Below, one piece after another: positions 1 to 9,900 of a stretch of DNA of 64,000 nucleotides. The notes beneath the pieces are model-generated. The model searched no databases, had not been told where the DNA came from, and saw nothing but the letters and a program-made list of their open reading frames with translations. The position numbers were made by a program, and so were the translations under genes. The stretch is from Rhodopirellula bahusiensis (GTDB lineage: Bacteria; Planctomycetota; Planctomycetia; Pirellulales; Pirellulaceae), in NCBI RefSeq assembly GCF_002727185.1, contig NZ_NIZW01000006.1, forward strand, positions 310,001 to 374,000, read 5' to 3'. How positions within the stretch are numbered: the stretch's first letter is position 1; each line of letters begins with the position of its first letter.

Positions 1-1926
1 CGCTTGGTGGCCGAATACTTCGAACTGCAAACCCAAGAGCTGAGCGAAAAGTCTCTGGCAGAAATTGAAACGCTGGAGGACTGGACGAGCCGGAGAGAGA
101 CTTATCGGCAACAGCTGCTCGACATGCTTGGGCTGGATCCGATGCCAGCCCGAAGCGAGCTGAACACCACCGTGACGGGGGAAGCTCGCAAAGATGACGT
201 GGTCGTTGAGAAGCTGCACTTTCAGTCGATGCCGGGCTTGTACGTCACCGCGAATTTGTATCGCCCGGCGGAAGTCGACGAGCCTTTGCCGGCGGTCTTG
301 TACGTCTGTGGTCATGGCCGCGTGGTCGAAGACGGAGTCAGCTACGGGAACAAGGTTTACTACCAGCACCACGGTGCCTGGTTCGCTCGCAACGGCTATG
401 TGTGTTTGGTCATCGACACGATTCAGCTCGGCGAGATTGAAGGCATCCATCACGGGACCTACCGCGAAAAAATGTGGTGGTGGAACAATCGCGGCTACAC
501 CCCGGCCGGCGTGGAAGCCTGGAACTGCACGCGAGCGATTGACTTGCTGGAATCTCGTCCGGAAGTCGATCCGAAACGAATCGGCGTGACCGGACGTAGC
601 GGCGGCGGAGCCTACTCGTGGTGGTTGGCCGCGATCGATGAACGCATCCAAGCGGCTATTCCGGTTGCCGGAATCACCAACCTACAAAACCATGTTGTGG
701 ATGGCTGCGTCAGCGGTCACTGTGACTGCATGTACATGGTCAACACCTACCGCTGGGACTTTCCGATCGTCGCGGCATTGGTGGCGCCACGTCCGCTGCT
801 GATTTCCAACACCGATCGCGACTCCATCTTTCCGCTCGATGGCGTGGTCGATGTCCACGCCAAGGTTCGAAAGATTTACGAGCTTTACGGAGCGGACGAG
901 AACCTAGGATTACAAATCACATCGGGGCCGCACCAAGACACCCAGGAACTGCGGATCCATGCTTTCCGATGGTTGAACCGCCACCTTCGCGGCGACGAAT
1001 CGCTGATCGAGATGGCGGCAACGAAATTGTTCGAACCAGAGCAGTTGAAGGTGTTTGATCAACTGCCCGAAGATGAACGTGTGACGACGATTCACGAAAC
1101 CTTCGTTCCAACTGCCACGCTCGATGGTGAACCCGATACGCCGGAGAAGTTGGCAACCGCCGCGAAGAATTGGAAGGAACAGTTACGTACGAAAACGTTT
1201 GCAGCTTGGCCGGAAGAGACTGCTTCGCCAGAACTGAATGTGGTGTCAAAAGTCCAACATGGCGACGCCCAAGTCACTTTCGCCGAGTACTCGAGCCAGA
1301 CACCTTATCGCCTGCCGCTGATCGTCTGCCGCCCAATTCAAGACTCAACGAACGATCCGAAGGCCGAGCAAGCCGGCAAGAACAATCAGGTCGACGTGGT
1401 CGTCTTGGACCAAGCGAGATGGGAACGAGTTGCGTCTGGATTGGCAGTGGTGGCACCCGAGCGTTTCGCTGGCGTTCAACCGGACGCAGAAGTTTGGAAA
1501 CGACTGACATCCCTCGGACGAACGACCGTGTGGGTTGCTCCTCGAGGCGTGGGGCCAACCGAGTGGTCTCGCGACGAGCGTGATCGGACTCACATTCGTC
1601 GTCGCTTCATGTTGTTGGGACAAACCGCTGCGGGAATGCAAATTTTCGATGTGGTCAGTGCGTTGAAGGCGTTGAACAACCAGCACAACAAGCTTGCTGT
1701 ATCCGGTCCATGGAACCTGAAAGGAAGCGGTGACGCAGCGTTCCTTGCTCTGCATACTTCGCTGTGGTCGGATTCAATCGTCGAGCTTCAATTGACGGAT
1801 CTGCCCGCGTCGAATCGTGAGTCACCCGACTTGCTCAACGTCAGCCGCATCGTTGACCTACCTCAGCTCGTTCAGATGGCGACCGGCCAAGTTTCAACGG
1901 TTGTCATCGATGGCATCACCAAGTGA
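1..1926 (+). CDS. Alpha/beta hydrolase (acetyl-xylan-esterase/dienelactone-hydrolase-like), 5' truncated by window
   Basis: The frame is open from the first base, so the true start lies outside the window; the first possible in-window starts (TTG at 4, GTG at 7) are not convincing. Counting from base 4, the alpha/beta-hydrolase nucleophile elbow GRSGG places the catalytic Ser near residue 199. NTDRDS gives an acid candidate near 271-273, and GPHQD gives the His near 310. The fold therefore occupies about residues 60-325. The remaining 300 residues, with a second region resembling a degenerate hydrolase half, I cannot assign. Planctomycete homologues of this type are usually secreted esterases acting on acylated polysaccharides, but the signal-peptide region is not visible here. 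The family call is firm; the substrate is inference. Confidence 0.8.
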   Translation, partial: RLVAEYFELQTQELSEKSLAEIETLEDWTSRRETYRQQLLDMLGLDPMPARSELNTTVTGEARKDDVVVEKLHFQSMPGLYVTANLYRPAEVDEPLPAVLYVCGHGRVVEDGVSYGNKVYYQHHGAWFARNGYVCLVIDTIQLGEIEGIHHGTYREKMWWWNNRGYTPAGVEAWNCTRAIDLLESRPEVDPKRIGVTGRSGGGAYSWWLAAIDERIQAAIPVAGITNLQNHVVDGCVSGHCDCMYMVNTYRWDFPIVAALVAPRPLLISNTDRDSIFPLDGVVDVHAKVRKIYELYGADENLGLQITSGPHQDTQELRIHAFRWLNRHLRGDESLIEMAATKLFEPEQLKVFDQLPEDERVTTIHETFVPTATLDGEPDTPEKLATAAKNWKEQLRTKTFAAWPEETASPELNVVSKVQHGDAQVTFAEYSSQTPYRLPLIVCRPIQDSTNDPKAEQAGKNNQVDVVVLDQARWERVASGLAVVAPERFAGVQPDAEVWKRLTSLGRTTVWVAPRGVGPTEWSRDERDRTHIRRRFMLLGQTAAGMQIFDVVSALKALNNQHNKLAVSGPWNLKGSGDAAFLALHTSLWSDSIVELQLTDLPASNRESPDLLNVSRIVDLPQLVQMATGQVSTVVIDGITK

Positions 1927-1983
1927 TCATGCGACAGCCATGCTGTCGATCGTGTAGGCTGAACGGAAGCAGGAGCCTATCAA

Positions 1984-3111
1984 ATGCGAAAATTTGTGCT
2001 GATCGTTGCCGCCTTCTCGGTGGTCTTTCCCAGAGACCTATCCGCTTGCTTGTGGGACTACGACACTCTGGCGATGGAGCGGAGACTCTTCCCCGGTGCC
2101 CATGAATTGATCGCCGGGTACTTCGTTCGTCATTCCGATGCCTACTATGAGTGGCGAATCACCGATCGGATGAGCAAGCCCGCCGAGCAGCTGAGCCCCT
2201 CGGATCTGGATGACATCGCGGTCGCCCACGACAAACTTGGCGATCATGAGAAAGCCATCGAAACAATCTTGAAAAAGATCGAACGTTGGCCGGATCAAGG
2301 TCGCTATGAATCCGAGGCGAATCTCGGGACGTTCCACATTCATGCTGGGCATCTGCAAACAGGACTGGAGCACATCGAGAAAGCTATCGCAATCAACTCT
2401 GACGCCCACTTTGGTCGTGAAGTTTACCAGCAGCTGCTCGTCGAATATCTCATTGAGAGGCGAAGTTCTTCCGAAGATCTGCCGTTGTCCACTGCCGGCG
2501 GTGAAGGTCGAATCGGCTTCACTGCTTTTGTGTTGGACTCGAGGCAACCGCCAGAGGAAACAACATTGGAGGAGATCCAAAAGGCAGCGAAAGGTGTCAT
2601 GGGAATGATGCGATTTGGAAACGAAGATTCGCCGGTTCTTCTGGAATCACTCGGCGACTTGTTGCTCGCAGACTACAACAACGATGACTCGAAAATGCTG
2701 GCCACCCGAGCGTTTCTGAGAGCATCGATGGAAGTGGAAGACCCAGCCGCGAAAACGGGATATCGGGAAAGAGCGAAGTGGACGATCGCAATGCAAAACG
2801 ACGTCGAATTGGAAGATATCGAAGAGCAATTGATGGCAGAAGTCGAACAGGCGAACGCGTTGTCCCAGCAAATCTTAGACGATGAGAAGTCCTGGATCTC
2901 AGCCGGACTAGATGTCGATGCGGAGTTCGAAAAGAAGTACTTCGATGCACCGACGCCCAGCTTTAACGCGGAAGAAGAGAAATCCACAGAAGTGTCGATC
3001 GGCATGTCGACGACCGGGGTCGTTATCTGCGTTTCCTCGTTGGTCACTGGTTTGCTCTCGATTGCGGTGCTAGCAAGAAAGCGAAAACATCAAAACGTTT
3101 CAGCCATGTGA
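1984..3111 (+). CDS. Secreted/membrane-anchored TPR-like hypothetical protein
   Basis: A 375-residue protein with an N-terminal signal peptide (hydrophobic residues about 4-20) and a C-terminal membrane segment (about 341-365) followed by a basic ARKRKH tail. This topology suggests an exported body anchored at its C-terminus. Residues about 75-150 contain helical pairs of TPR type (DKLGDHEKAIETI, HAGHLQTGLEHIEKAIAIN). The rest is acidic and helical, with no domain I recognise. It starts 57 bases after the upstream hydrolase and could share its transcript. Its last 12 bases overlap the end of the convergent glycosylase gene. No function is assigned. Confidence 0.7.
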   Translation: MRKFVLIVAAFSVVFPRDLSACLWDYDTLAMERRLFPGAHELIAGYFVRHSDAYYEWRITDRMSKPAEQLSPSDLDDIAVAHDKLGDHEKAIETILKKIERWPDQGRYESEANLGTFHIHAGHLQTGLEHIEKAIAINSDAHFGREVYQQLLVEYLIERRSSSEDLPLSTAGGEGRIGFTAFVLDSRQPPEETTLEEIQKAAKGVMGMMRFGNEDSPVLLESLGDLLLADYNNDDSKMLATRAFLRASMEVEDPAAKTGYRERAKWTIAMQNDVELEDIEEQLMAEVEQANALSQQILDDEKSWISAGLDVDAEFEKKYFDAPTPSFNAEEEKSTEVSIGMSTTGVVICVSSLVTGLLSIAVLARKRKHQNVSAM

Positions 3112-4188
3112 AATCTCATGGTCACGTTCCCCGAGACGCAGGAACTTGGCCAGATGCCCCACCTCCAAAGTTGCGGCTTCGCGGAAGGCTCGTTCTCGGG
3201 GACGACGCCCCGTGTACCCGAAGTCCACTTTCAGCCGGCCCTCCTCGACGACCGCGTTCGCCCATCCAACGATCTGGTCTCGCCACAGCACCGGCATGGC
3301 GTAGTACCCAAGTTTCCGTTTCGACTTCGGCGTGTAGGCTTCGAAGCGATAAGTCCAATTCCAAAAGTGTTCAAACCGAGTTCGGTCTCGCACAATCGGA
3401 TCAAACGGTGCCAAGATCCGCACGACATCCGCGTTCCGCTGTCGTTTTTTTCCTGAGTCGAGAGACATGTATTCGACCTCGTCAATGATGTCCACTCTGA
3501 CTCGACCAGCGTCGACCAATCCTTGCAAACACGATCGTCGATCCGCGATACTCTCGACAAGATATTTGAAGTGGGACAATTCGCTCAACAGAAAGCGGCG
3601 AGTCGTTGCTCCCATCGCCTGCAAAGTGACGAGCATCAGTTCCTGCAATCGTTCTTCGCATGACAATGCTGATTGGAATTCTTCTGCCACTTCGTAAATT
3701 CGGATGCCGTTGTTCCGGTTCGAGACGCGCAGAGCACCACGGTTGTGCAGTGATTCCATCGCCATCTTGGCTGATCTCGATACGCCACCCCAGTAGTTCT
3801 GCACCCGTTCGCCACCAACGTGCGTCTCCAGCTCCCGGGAGTGCATTGGGCCGTGCTGCCGAATCACATCGAGCGTTTCGCGATGTTCATCGGTCAGTGC
3901 CTTGGCCGCCTTGGGGTGGACAACCCGCCAAAGATCTTTGGAGAGGAACCCGTAGGCGTACAAGTAGCACTCTTCCAAATCGAGATCGGGGTAGCTGCGT
4001 TCGAGATCTCCCGCTCGATAGTTTTTGACTCGGTGACGCAAGATCAGATCTTGGGCACGAGCCGGACAGCGAATCGGATCAGCTTGTACGAAACCGAGTC
4101 GCTTCATTGCATCGGCCAACCCGCAGGGTGAAAACAGGCTGTCATTCAGCACTCGTTTTCGAAATTGATCGAGGGACGGCATGGGCAA
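3100..4188 (-). CDS. YcaQ/AlkX-type winged-helix DNA glycosylase (HTH_42 family)
   Basis: A 362-residue protein of the HTH_42 family, whose characterised members (AlkZ, E. coli YcaQ/AlkX) remove bulky alkylated bases and unhook interstrand crosslinks. Three tandem winged-helix domains fill the length, as in the family. The catalytic motif of the YcaQ branch, Gln-x-Asp, is visible as QAD at residues 35-37 in GFVQADPIR. The characteristic segment with ARAQDLILRHR and SYPDLDLEECYLYAYG follows. The start at 4188 gives a standard N-terminus. The gene is convergent with the TPR-like gene and overlaps it by 12 bp. Family assignment is strong; substrate range is not determinable from sequence. Confidence 0.87.
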   Translation of the reverse strand: MPMPSLDQFRKRVLNDSLFSPCGLADAMKRLGFVQADPIRCPARAQDLILRHRVKNYRAGDLERSYPDLDLEECYLYAYGFLSKDLWRVVHPKAAKALTDEHRETLDVIRQHGPMHSRELETHVGGERVQNYWGGVSRSAKMAMESLHNRGALRVSNRNNGIRIYEVAEEFQSALSCEERLQELMLVTLQAMGATTRRFLLSELSHFKYLVESIADRRSCLQGLVDAGRVRVDIIDEVEYMSLDSGKKRQRNADVVRILAPFDPIVRDRTRFEHFWNWTYRFEAYTPKSKRKLGYYAMPVLWRDQIVGWANAVVEEGRLKVDFGYTGRRPRERAFREAATLEVGHLAKFLRLGERDHEISHG

Positions 4189-4206
4189 CGCAACGGTGTC
4201 TTGGTG

Positions 4207-5007
4207 TTAGTTGTTTGTTCGAGTCAACCGAAGATACGTTGTGGGATCATTGGTTGGAACAAGGATGAGATCATCGTCGCTGCCCATTGCCGCATGAAAT
4301 CCGGTTCCAATCGCAACCATGGCTCCGTCGGATACTGAGAACCATTGTTTGCCAGGTTGGAAAAACGGGTCGGAAGATTGCGCTTCAAAGGTTTCTTGAT
4401 CAATGAACGTGTATTGATTGGTAGCGGGCTTTCCGTCTGGTGTGACGATTTTGACATTCCATTTGCCAGACATGTCAACATCACCGGCAAGCGGCACCAA
4501 TGTTTCGCCGAGACGTTTGCTGACTGGTTCGAGAGCCTTGCTGACTTGCTCCTGTTGCATCCGCTTCCATTCCAGTCGTTGTTGCTCTATCTCCGTGATT
4601 GCAGGTTTGAGCGAGTCCATGTCCTCGAACAGTTCTGCGGTTCTGGCATGGACACCGGATGTCGCATCGATCACCAGCAGTTCCAATGACGGAAACGGTG
4701 CCATTGAACAATTGCCACCAAGCTGTGCCCACTCTCCCGGAAAAACCACCGATTGCGTTGCTTGCATCAACATCGAAAAGTCGAGGGGTGTGTCTGGCGA
4801 ATCCCCAGCGTCGCGAGTGGCTCGAATGAGATCACCCACCTGGTAGACCACCGGATAGGGTTCTTCGGATTGATACTTGGCTCGTCCGGACGAGTAACCA
4901 CTTGAGTAGCCAGTTCGATAACCGGCAAAGAACCCGGCGACGCAGAGGCACGCAAACAATAAGAATGCGATTGGATAGCGGAATGATCTGCGGTTCAAAA
5001 CGGACAT
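4207..5007 (-). CDS. Hypothetical protein with N-terminal membrane anchor
   Basis: A 266-residue protein with a single N-terminal hydrophobic segment (about 10-30), followed by an unusual Gly/Tyr/Ser run (GYRTGYSSGYSSG). The remainder looks extracytoplasmic: a helical region at about 125-165, rich in Glu/Gln, then a beta-rich C-terminal region with MSGKWNVKIVTPDGKP and DDLILVPTNDPTTYLRL. That pattern is reminiscent of small lipocalin-like or META-like sensor folds, but I cannot name a family. It lies 18 bp upstream of the glycosylase gene on the same strand and may be co-transcribed with it. Confidence 0.6.
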   Translation of the reverse strand: MSVLNRRSFRYPIAFLLFACLCVAGFFAGYRTGYSSGYSSGRAKYQSEEPYPVVYQVGDLIRATRDAGDSPDTPLDFSMLMQATQSVVFPGEWAQLGGNCSMAPFPSLELLVIDATSGVHARTAELFEDMDSLKPAITEIEQQRLEWKRMQQEQVSKALEPVSKRLGETLVPLAGDVDMSGKWNVKIVTPDGKPATNQYTFIDQETFEAQSSDPFFQPGKQWFSVSDGAMVAIGTGFHAAMGSDDDLILVPTNDPTTYLRLTRTNN

Positions 5008-5169
5008 GGTGCTGATCGATCAACGGACAAGTGAATGAGAATGAACTTGCTCATTAATCTACCTGCTACCCCCCAAGCGATGTTGGGATGGAGCTCAATC
5101 AACTCGGCGTATCGCGGTGACTAATTGAGGCCAGTGCAATTGTCATGTTTCGGATCGCCTCTCTCACAC

Positions 5170-5418
5170 AGAGGCTGTGCGTTTTTTCGACGCGACGTTT
5201 GGTCGAATTTCTGCAACAGCCTCTCCCAAAACGAAGTTTTGGGGAGGTTGAGCGACGCCGTTCAGGGGTACGTGAGGGAGGAGGCCGAGCATGAGAAACG
5301 GCACGCACTGCCCTCCCCGAAATCCTCGCTGAACGCTCGAATTCCGACCCTCCCAAACTGCGTTCGGGAGGGTGAATTCAACCTTGCGAGCGTGGCATTT
5401 AAATAACGCAGAACCTCC
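5170..5418 (-). repeat. MITE-like intergenic element, copy 1
   Basis: This fills most of the 452-bp gap between the hypothetical gene starting at 5007 and the DUF1080 gene ending at 5460. Read on the minus strand it is clearly homologous to the element at 9966-10218. Both contain CACCCTCC, GAACGCAGTTTGGGAGGGTC-like, GAGCGTTCAGCGAG, ATGCTCGGCC, CTGAACGGCGTCGCT and AACTTCGTTT blocks in the same order. The ends resemble GGAGGTTCTGC and GAGGCTGTGC, variants of the GGAGGTCGTGC end seen in the other copies. No coding capacity. The rest of the gap (5008-5169) holds nothing I recognise. Confidence 0.75.
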
Positions 5419-5459
5419 ATCAAGAGGATGCAACCAAAACGCCAATCGCACCCTAGTTT

Positions 5460-6824
5460 TCAATTTTTGGGAGGGAACGAGTCGCTTGCTGCGATCCCTC
5501 GGTCCAGTACCCAAACGTTGCGGAATCGGACGGGGTCGGAGTGATCTTGCAACAGAGTCGGCAATGGAAGAGCTTCCTCGGCTTTGCCGGCTCCGGTTGG
5601 TCCTGGCAATGCGACGTTGTCTTGGACCTTCACGCCGTTGACCCACGAGGTCACGTGAGCGGGACGCAGTTTCTTGCCGTCGGCGCCGAACCGTGCAGCG
5701 GTGAAGCGGATGTCATAGGTTTGCCAGGTGAGTGGTGGGAAAGCCATGTTCAAACGTGGTGGCTTGAAACGATAAAGGGCTCCCAGGCCATTGAACACTC
5801 GGTCGGTGCCGAACGAGTCCAGGACTTGGCATTCGTAACGGCTTTGCAGATACACACCGCTGTTGCCTCGTTGCTGGCCTTGTTTGCCGGGCATGTGCGG
5901 GATTCGAAATTCCAAGTGCAGGTCAAAATCGTTGAGCAACCATTTGACGTTGGCACCTTGGGCGAGCAAACCTTCGTCGGCGATCCGGGCCTTGGAAAAC
6001 TGGTCGGTGTTCTTGCCATCGAAAAGCACGAGTGCTTCTTTGGGTGGCTGAGCGCCCATCGTGGGGCTGGTGCGAATCACGCGAGGAAGTTCGCCGAGCG
6101 AGTCCCCTTCGAAGTTGATCAAGCGGCACTTTTCAGGACCGGCAAACAATGCCCATGGTCCACCGGACAGAACCAGCGTCTCTCCGTTGCGGCGGCCGAT
6201 CAGCCGAAGCTGGGTCGCCTCGTCGAATTTCTCATCGCCAGGAAGTCCACCTTCGTAGGCGAGGGCTTCGAACTCACCCGAGCCAATGGCGCGGATTTGA
6301 ATTCCATATCTTTGCTTGATGGATGGCTTGGAAGCGTCTGAGTCGTCGGTTTTCTTTTCGGTTGCAATCGAAACGTCGCCAGCGTATTCACCGATCAACT
6401 GGAAGTCGACTGCGGCGGGGCCGTCGGTCGGTGGCAAGGTCCAGACACCCTTCTCGACCCAGGTCGGATCTGGTTTGGGCTCGGACGGTTGTTCTTTGGA
6501 TTCTTCCGTCGCCTCTTGTTTTGGGGCGTCTGCCGCTTTGTCGGTCATCTCCTTTTCATTCGACTCGTCCGCCTTCGAATCGGCTGGTTTGTCATTTTTT
6601 TTCTCCGCCGCCTTCACATCTTTGGAGGCGTCCTCAGCCTTCTTTTCGGCCTTTTCCTGGGCCGGTTTGCCCTCGGATTTGGAGTCGTCCGACTTCTTGG
6701 CGGCGACGGGGTCCTTTTCTTGTGCCGACACTGTCTGTGGCGTCAGCGACACCGTCAGGCACAGCGTGAGCAAACCCGTGAAAACGCGTGGGGTTGGGGT
6801 CGCGAGAAATTTGCGAAATGACAT
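5460..6824 (-). CDS. Secreted DUF1080 (3-keto-disaccharide hydrolase family) protein
   Basis: A 454-residue protein with a signal peptide (about 1-34, ending VSAQ). A highly charged Lys/Glu/Asp/Ala linker follows (about 35-118), and then a globular part. The C-terminal half (about 260-450) is the DUF1080 concanavalin-like fold: LFDGKNTDQF, a beta-strand series, HLEFRIP, GNSGVYLQSRYECQVLDS, and WQTYDIRFTAARF followed by WVNGVKVQDN. Family members are very common in Pirellulaceae; some are annotated as 3-keto-disaccharide hydrolases. The segment at 118-255 resembles the extra N-terminal domain often found with DUF1080. The charged linker suggests a spacer at the cell surface. Divergent from uvrA, with 83 bp between starts. 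Confidence 0.87.
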   Translation of the reverse strand: MSFRKFLATPTPRVFTGLLTLCLTVSLTPQTVSAQEKDPVAAKKSDDSKSEGKPAQEKAEKKAEDASKDVKAAEKKNDKPADSKADESNEKEMTDKAADAPKQEATEESKEQPSEPKPDPTWVEKGVWTLPPTDGPAAVDFQLIGEYAGDVSIATEKKTDDSDASKPSIKQRYGIQIRAIGSGEFEALAYEGGLPGDEKFDEATQLRLIGRRNGETLVLSGGPWALFAGPEKCRLINFEGDSLGELPRVIRTSPTMGAQPPKEALVLFDGKNTDQFSKARIADEGLLAQGANVKWLLNDFDLHLEFRIPHMPGKQGQQRGNSGVYLQSRYECQVLDSFGTDRVFNGLGALYRFKPPRLNMAFPPLTWQTYDIRFTAARFGADGKKLRPAHVTSWVNGVKVQDNVALPGPTGAGKAEEALPLPTLLQDHSDPVRFRNVWVLDRGIAASDSFPPKN

Positions 6825-6907
6825 ACTCGAACGGGTCTCGTGCTTTCGGGGATGGTGGGCAGTCTGGGGGGAGGAGACATTTTAATTCAATTGTGAATGG
6901 ATGCATC

Positions 6908-9900
6908 ATGGGACAAACGCAAAGTTCGACAACAAAGACCCGAGTGACACGACAACCGATCTCGGTTCGTGGATGCCGAGTTCACAACTTGCGTGACGTC
7001 GATGTCGACATCCCTCGCGGGGAATTGGTCGTGATTTGCGGACTGTCCGGCAGTGGAAAGACGTCGTTGGCGCTGGACACGCTGTATGCCGAGGGTCAGC
7101 GCAGCTACATCGAGAGTTTCTCAGCGTACACGCGGCAGTATCTCAACCAGCTCGACAAGCCCGATTGCGACAGCATTTCGGGGATTCCGCCCGCGATCGC
7201 GGTGACTCGGGCGTCGGCGGTGAAGACGAACCGCAGCACCGTGGCAACGTCGACCGAGATCGCGGAACACCTGCGTTTGCTGTTCGCCCGTGCATCGGAA
7301 TTGGTGTGCTACCAGTGTGGGCAGCCGGTCGTGATCGACAGCCCACAAAGTGTTGCGGCACAACTAAGTGATCCAGCAGCAAAGGTTCAGCGGGCGATCG
7401 TGGGTTTCGAACTCTGGTTGCCGAATCGGAAATCCGCTTCGGAGATCTTGCTCGGCCTGCAACAGGAAGGTTTCGTGCGTTTGATCCTCAAGGGGGAAAC
7501 GTTTCAGTTGTCCGACGAAGACCGCAGCAAGATGGCCAAGCGGATTGGATCGAAGGGAGTGACGGCGACGGTGGTCGTTGACCGGCTTTCCTCCTCGTCG
7601 GAAATGTCTCGCTGGACTGAGTCCTTGGAAACCGCGATGACCGAAGGCAACGGGCGTGCGGTCGTGTTGTTCCAGTCCGATGCGGAAGATCGGTTCGCCG
7701 GGTTGCCGACCCAATCGATCGACGGACGGGAGATGTTGCAACGAGTCGCCAGCGATCGGCATCGCTGCGATCACTGTGACATTGAGTATCCCGATCCAGT
7801 CCCACGAGCATTCAACTTCAATCATCCGATGGGGGCGTGTCCGGAGTGTGAAGGGTTCGGTGATGTGATCGGAATCGACATGGACCGGATTGTTCCAGAC
7901 AAATCCAAGTCGATTCGCGAAGGTGCGATTGCTCCTTGGAATGCGCCTTCGTATCAGCATGAATTGGAAGAGTTGTTGGCGCTCGCGGATGATTACGATT
8001 TGCCGGTCGATGTTCCGTTTTCAAAATTGAAAAAGAAGCATCTGAAGCTGATTCACGAAGGCGTCCGCGAACGCAAGTTTGGTGGGCTGGATGGCTTTTT
8101 TGCTTGGTTGGATCGCAAGAAGTACAAGATGCACATTCGTGTGTTTGCATCGCGTTACCGAAGCTATCGGACTTGCCCGGCCTGCGGTGGCGATCGGTTG
8201 AAGCCTGAATCGTTGGCTTACAAAGTCGGCGGACGCAACATCTCTGAAATGCTGGCGATGCGGTGTGATGAGCTAGATCAATTTTTGACGGATTGGTTTG
8301 GCGACGATGCATCCAGCGATAACGAAGCGGACGTTTTGCATGACGATGTGGTTCGCGAAAAATTGGTTGGGTACCAGACGCAGGCGGAGTTGTTGATTGC
8401 GGATCAGCAGCGTCGGCACACGATCGCCAGCGAACCAGTCCGGCAAATTCGCGATCGGTTGCGCTACTTGGATCAAGTTGGGCTGGGGTACCTGCAGCTC
8501 AACCGTACGCTTCGCACGTTGTCCGGCGGTGAGACCCAGCGAATCGCGTTGACGTTGGCTTTGGGCAGCACGTTGGTTGGCATGTTGTATGTGCTCGATG
8601 AACCAACGGCTGGTTTGCATCCGGTCGATGTGGAGCAATTGGTCGACGCGATCACACAGCTTCGAGACCGTGGCAACACCGTCGTCACGGTGGAGCACAA
8701 CGACACCTTGATTCAACTCGCCGACCGCGTGATTGAGATCGGACCTGGGGCGGGCGTTGGCGGCGGCTTGGTGACGTTTGAAGGCACGCCCAAACAGTTG
8801 ATGAAGGCCAAAGATAGTTTGACGGGGCGGTATCTCGGCAAGAATCGAAAGAAGTCGATTCAGTTGGATTTGACGGATGGCCGGACACCGACAGGCTCGT
8901 TGGTTTTGAATGGAGCGAGCGGGCACAACCTTCGTGATATTGACGTGGAGTTTCCGCTTGGATGCATGACCGTCGTCACGGGACGATCGGGCAGCGGGAA
9001 GAGTTCGCTGATTCATGACACGTTGTTCGGCGCCGTGTCGATTCGGTTGGCTGAGCGTCGCGGCGAAGTGCCGTCCGCCGACATCGTCGCCAACACGCTT
9101 CCGTATCGAACGTTGCGAGGCGAGCAAGCGATTGACGATTGTTTGTTGGTCGATCAGTCGCCGATCAGCCGCAGTCCTCGAAGTTGCCCGGTCACGTTTG
9201 CGAAAGCGTTTGATCCGATTCGGCAAGCGTTCGCCGGAACGGTTGACGCTAAGATTCGCAATTTCAAACCGGGACACTTCAGTTTCAATTCTTCGGCGGG
9301 GCAATGTGCGGCGTGCGAGGGAGCGGGCGTGCAAACGATCGACATGCAGTTTCTCGCGGATGTCTCGATGCGATGTGGCGAGTGTCGCGGGCGGCGATAC
9401 CGCGACGAAGTCTTGCAGGTTCGCTATCGAGATCGCACGATCGCCGATGTGTTGGAAATGACCGTTCGCGAGGCCTCTGAGTTCTTTCGCGAAATGCCGA
9501 AGGTGCAGAACAAGCTCAAACGATTGATCGACGTGGGGCTGGATTATGTCGCGTTGGGGCAACCAGCGACCACGCTTTCCAGCGGTGAGGCCCAGCGATT
9601 GAAGTTGGCCGCGTTCCTGGCGGGATCGAGCAAGCGGCGGACGTTGTTCTTGATGGACGAGCCCACGACCGGATTGCATTTCGACGACATCACGCGACTG
9701 CTGAAGTGCTTTGACGCGTTGATCGACGAAGGGCACTCGTTGGTCGTGATCGAGCACCATCCGATGCTGATGGCCGCCGCGGATCAGATTATCGAAGTCG
9801 GTCCTGGTGCCGCAGAAGAGGGTGGGCAGATCGTGGCCAGTGGGACTCGTGATGAAGTCGCGTCGGTCAACGATAGTTTGACGGGACAGGTCTTGCGGCA

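Noticed and set aside
5541-6341. 266-codon open frame on the plus strand
   Set aside because: Antisense to the DUF1080 gene, which has signal peptide and domain support; no domain in the shadow frame.
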